DNA of 64,000 bases from Ailurus styani (lineage: Eukaryota; Chordata; Mammalia; Carnivora; Ailuridae), in the NCBI GenBank assembly GCA_002007465.1, contig LNAC01000001.1, positions 7,386,193 through 7,450,192 of the forward strand. Reading direction: 5' to 3'. Positions 61,400 through 64,000 of the stretch are shown piece after piece. The notes beneath the pieces were generated by a model that saw nothing but the letters and a program-made list of their open reading frames with translations, was not told where the DNA came from and did no database searches. Position 1 is the first letter of the stretch; every line of letters begins with the position of its first letter. The position numbers and the translations under genes were made by a program.

Positions 61400-61654
61400 T
61401 AAGGGATTATCTGCCCTCCCCCACCCCCCCAAACAAAAACAAAACAAAACAAACCCGAAAGCTCAACTAGGGCCAGAGAGTTCGGTGGGGAAGAAGTTCA
61501 AGGGGTCAGAGCATATCCTGTTCTTCATTTCACAAATCATGCTAATTGCCCAATTTAGAGAGATTTGGTGGCAACTCTCGGCAGCAGGAGGTGTGTTTCC
61601 TCACACACAAGGACAGCCCAGGATGTTTTCATTTTGTTGGGTGGCGCGTCAGGA
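61400..61654. other. Single-copy stretch with A/C-rich patch
   Basis: A C-run and AAACAAAAACAAAACAAAAC patch lies at 61418-61452. Nothing else is recognised. Confidence 0.4.
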
Positions 61655-61805
61655 AGTCCCACAGTGGCCTCTGGGGCTGAGTGACAAGAGCTCTGGTCAT
61701 GGAGTTGGAGAGATCTGGGACAGGCCTGACTCGGTGTGACTGTAAGGAGTCATTTGACCCCTCTGAGGTTTCTGTGTCTAAAAGACAGGTTCTAACACAG
61801 CCTGC
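61655..61805 (+). mobile_element. MIR SINE
   Basis: It reads 'caagagctctggtcatggag', 'ttggagagatctgggacagg', 'tgtgactgtaaggagtcatt', 'tgacccctctgaggtttctg' and 'tgtctaaaagacaggttcta'. This is a sense MIR from near its head to the core. Confidence 0.85.
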
Positions 61806-62329
61806 AGGGTTTTGACAATCCAGGGGTTGGCCGGTATGAAAATGATTCTCTGTGTGGCCAGTGGTGATCTGAGGGATTGGAAAGCACTCCCTTTCAGCCC
61901 CTGAGTTATGACCCTGCAGGACGAGAAATGTTTATGCCTACCCTCTGTGTGCTGTGACTCCATTTCCTCGCCCCGGCTGTACGACATGACTGTTTTTCAC
62001 AGCGCTGAACGGACTGTGGCTCCCACGTGCCCTGGGCTGATGCGCTTCTCTGAACAGAACTGTGGGGCGTGCACTTCACAGGAATCCCTGCAGGCGACAA
62101 AGTCCCTTTGTCCACTGGGGCTGCTGTGTCGCAAAATTGCACCCACTGGGAGTGTACGCCCAGGAGAACTTGACTGCTCGCTCTTCTGGGGGCCGGGAGT
62201 CTGCGGTCAGGGTGCCCCGGAGGTCGGGTGAGAGCTCTCTTCCCGGCTCATAGCTGCACCTTCTTGCTGGGTCCTTGCAGGGAGGAAGGGGAGCGGGAGC
62301 GCTACCCTGTCTCGGGGGCTCCTCCCTCG
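61806..62329. other. Single-copy stretch, nothing recognised
   Basis: CpG density rises modestly at 62150-62360. A 107-codon frame has no domain. No repeat family is seen. Confidence 0.35.
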
Positions 62330-62334
62330 GGACC

Positions 62335-62430
62335 TAATCGGCTCCTAACGGCGCACCTACTAAGATAATGTTTTGGAGCTCGAATTTCGACACATGAATT
62401 TGGGGGGACACAAACACTTAGCCCACAGCG
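62335..62430 (-). mobile_element. MaLR LTR end fragment, antisense
   Basis: The sequence 'gctcgaatttcgacacatga' followed by ATTTGGGGGGACACAAACAC and TTAGCCCACAGC is the antisense terminus of MLT1/MST-type LTRs (TTTCAACATATGAATTTGGGGGGACACAAACATTCAG). Confidence 0.85.
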
Positions 62431-62634
62431 GGGATCCACCAAGTCCCCAAGCTGCAATCTCCCTTCCTGAGGAAATGGAAAATCCAACAGGGGACCCTTG
62501 TCACGAGGCGGGGCAGGGTCACACGCTGGCAGGTGACAACAGCAGCGGCTGAGTCTGCGGAGCACTTCCTGGGCGCCAGGCCTTGTGATCGGGGCTTCCC
62601 AGGCAAAGTCCCCAAACACATGTGACTGTCTTAG

Positions 62635-62846
62635 ACACCCGCACTCAGACACATGTGTACACACAACACACACACACATTCTCGTGTACACAGACACTAT
62701 CACACACGAACACACAAACACAACACACACAGACACACTCAGACATCCCACACAACACACACACTCTCACACAACACAAACACAACACTCATATACACTC
62801 ACGTGTAGTCCTTCTCACACACTCACGCAGACACACTCACACAAGG
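62635..62846. repeat. CA-rich compound microsatellite
   Basis: ACACAC with ACACTC, AGACAC and AACACA variants for about 210 bases. It is alternating purine-pyrimidine sequence. It yields Thr/His-rich false ORFs on both strands. Confidence 0.95.
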
Positions 62847-63177
62847 GCACCGGAGCCTGTTCTGTGCTCGTGGACATGACCTGGAGGGCTGGGCTGGTGC
62901 TTGACTGTCAAACATGAAGAAGAACAAAGCCAGACTGAGGCCCAAGCACGGAGGGTGGCCCCTGTGGCCCCTGTGTCCGTGGGGAAGCCAGGGGCGCGCT
63001 GGTGGCGTTGGTCTGGGAGAAGAGGCAACTCGGAGGGGCCGGTGAGGGTTCTTCAAATGGCCCGTGAACTCTCCTGCGGAAGAGGGTTCGGGGAGGCCCA
63101 AGACCCACAGAATGAGCACGGGGGGCGGCAAGGCATCTTGGAGGGGCAGATTTTGGCTCATAAAGGAGCAGAATTAT
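62847..63177. other. Single-copy GC-rich stretch
   Basis: I recognise no repeat or gene. Frames to 127 codons are domain-free. Confidence 0.4.
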
Positions 63178-63290
63178 TTGTTAATTCCAGTCTGCATGGA
63201 GCACCTACCCCGGGCCAGGCGCGGGGACAAAGTGGTAAAGAGGCAGATTGGGGACCTGCCTTCCTCAGCGTCACGTTCTTCTGAAGAGGG
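63178..63290 (-). mobile_element. Possible L2 3'-end fragment, antisense
   Basis: It reads 'gcatggagcacctaccccgg', GCCAGGCGCGGGGACAAAGT and 'gagggcagtctg'. It resembles antisense L2 (TTGAGCACCTACTATGTGCCAGGCAC). Confidence 0.55.
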
Positions 63291-63663
63291 CAGTCTGAGC
63301 GGCTGAGTTAGCGGGTGTCGGTGAGGGCTGGAGGAGACGTGCGGGCCTCCGACATGTGCTGGGCGCAGAGCTCTGCTGGCAGGAGTGAGCTCCCCGTCAC
63401 GGGCTGTGGCGAAGCACAAGCTGGGCAGCCTGTTGGCACGGATGCTGCCCGGGCCATCGAGACCCAGCTGGGGGCTTGAATTTGATGCTCTGGCAGATTG
63501 CACTTATCCAGACCCAGAAACTGCCAGGGTTTCATGTTTCACACTGGGTAGGTCTCACAGAAGATAGATCAGGAAGAGGGAGTTGGAATAATTTTGTCAC
63601 CTCCCCCACACCTTGTCCTGTGTTCTCTTCAGGGGACCAGCCCAGGTGACCATTGCCTAGCCG

Positions 63664-63917
63664 GGAAGGAAGGAAGGAAGGAAGGAGGGAAGGAAGGAAG
63701 AAAAGGAAGGAAGGAAGAAAGGAAGGAAGGAAGGAAGGAAGGAAGGAAGGAAGGAGGGAAGGAAGGAAGGGAGGAAGGAAAGAAAGAAGGGAAGAAGGAA
63801 GAAAGAAGTGAATGAAGGAAGGAGGGAGGGAGGGAGAGAAAGAAGGAAGGAAGGAGGGAAGGAAGGAAGGAAGGAAGGAGGGAAGGAAGGGAGGGAGGAA
63901 GGGAGGAAGGAAGAAGG
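63664..63917. repeat. GGAA/GGGA microsatellite
   Basis: About 250 bases of GGAA units with GGGA and GAAA variants. Such arrays are unstable in length. On the minus strand it gives the Leu/Pro/Ser-rich 134-codon false ORF. Assembly length may be wrong. Confidence 0.97.
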
Positions 63918-64000
63918 GTGGCAGGAGGTCCAACATGCTTCAGCAGGTGACCATTTCTAGCTGGAAGGGCCTAAGGTGCAGAGCAGAGAAAGAGAAGGAA

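Noticed and set aside
63532..63936. 134-codon Leu/Pro/Ser-rich minus frame
   Set aside because: It is a translation of the GGAA microsatellite.
1..64000. CRISPR array, operon, phage or plasmid features
   Set aside because: No regularly spaced repeats with unique spacers, no ribosome-binding-site-led gene clusters and no prokaryotic genes occur. Can-SINEs, MIR, L2 and L1 identify mammalian DNA.

Overview
This window is mammalian nuclear DNA, and the organism is almost certainly a caniform carnivore. The diagnostic evidence is eight copies of the tRNA-Lys-derived Can-SINE, a family restricted to Carnivora. They show the head motif GCGCCTGGGTGGCTCAG, the A/B-box region, a CT-rich stretch and an AATAAA-type tail. 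Carnivore-type L1 3' ends and ancient mammalian MIR, L2, L1M, MaLR/ERVL LTR and hAT-Charlie copies accompany them. The variant tail (CTTGTGATCTCTCTC followed by AATAAATAAA) looks more like arctoid carnivores (mustelids, seals, bears) than dog, but I cannot fix the species.

I found no protein-coding gene I can support. All ORFs are short or lie in GC-rich, low-complexity or transposon sequence. None has a recognisable domain except L1 ORF2 remnants. There is no tRNA, rRNA, snRNA or CRISPR array. The window therefore reads as intergenic or deep intronic sequence.

Layout. Bases 1-7 kb are mostly single-copy DNA with MIR fragments and two AT-rich candidate conserved blocks. Bases 7-16 kb hold five Can-SINEs, a MaLR LTR, a Charlie element split by a SINE, old L1, LTR-like and L2 pieces, and an assembly N. 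Bases 16-19.9 kb hold an old L1, a roughly 1.4 kb repeat-free block (a possible enhancer) and a nearly 1 kb L2. Bases 20-30 kb mix L2, MIR and LTR-like remnants, a 16-bp-periodic GC-box array at 24.0 kb and a second N with duplicated flanks at 24.4 kb. Bases 30.7-34.3 kb are a transposon nest: a carnivore L1 inside an older L1, then a Can-SINE inside the target-site duplication of another L1 fragment. Bases 34.7-43 kb contain a CpG-dense stretch, MIR/L2 and MaLR LTRs. Bases 43-49 kb contain a MaLR LTR with an L1 insert, an old L1 with an AT-rich core and two further LTRs. Bases 50-58 kb contain an L1 3' end, a long TG tract and the strongest CpG island (about 55.2-56.0 kb). Bases 58-64 kb contain a MER5A, an ancient L1, CA and GGAA microsatellites and small L2/MIR/MaLR pieces.

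The points worth following up are two single-N joins flanked by direct repeats (probable assembly artefacts), layered insertions whose target-site duplications give a relative chronology, CpG islands without an obvious gene, and several AT-rich, repeat-free blocks with homeodomain- or forkhead-like motifs. I see no evidence for a new biological system. All family names rest on recognition by eye, not on a search.
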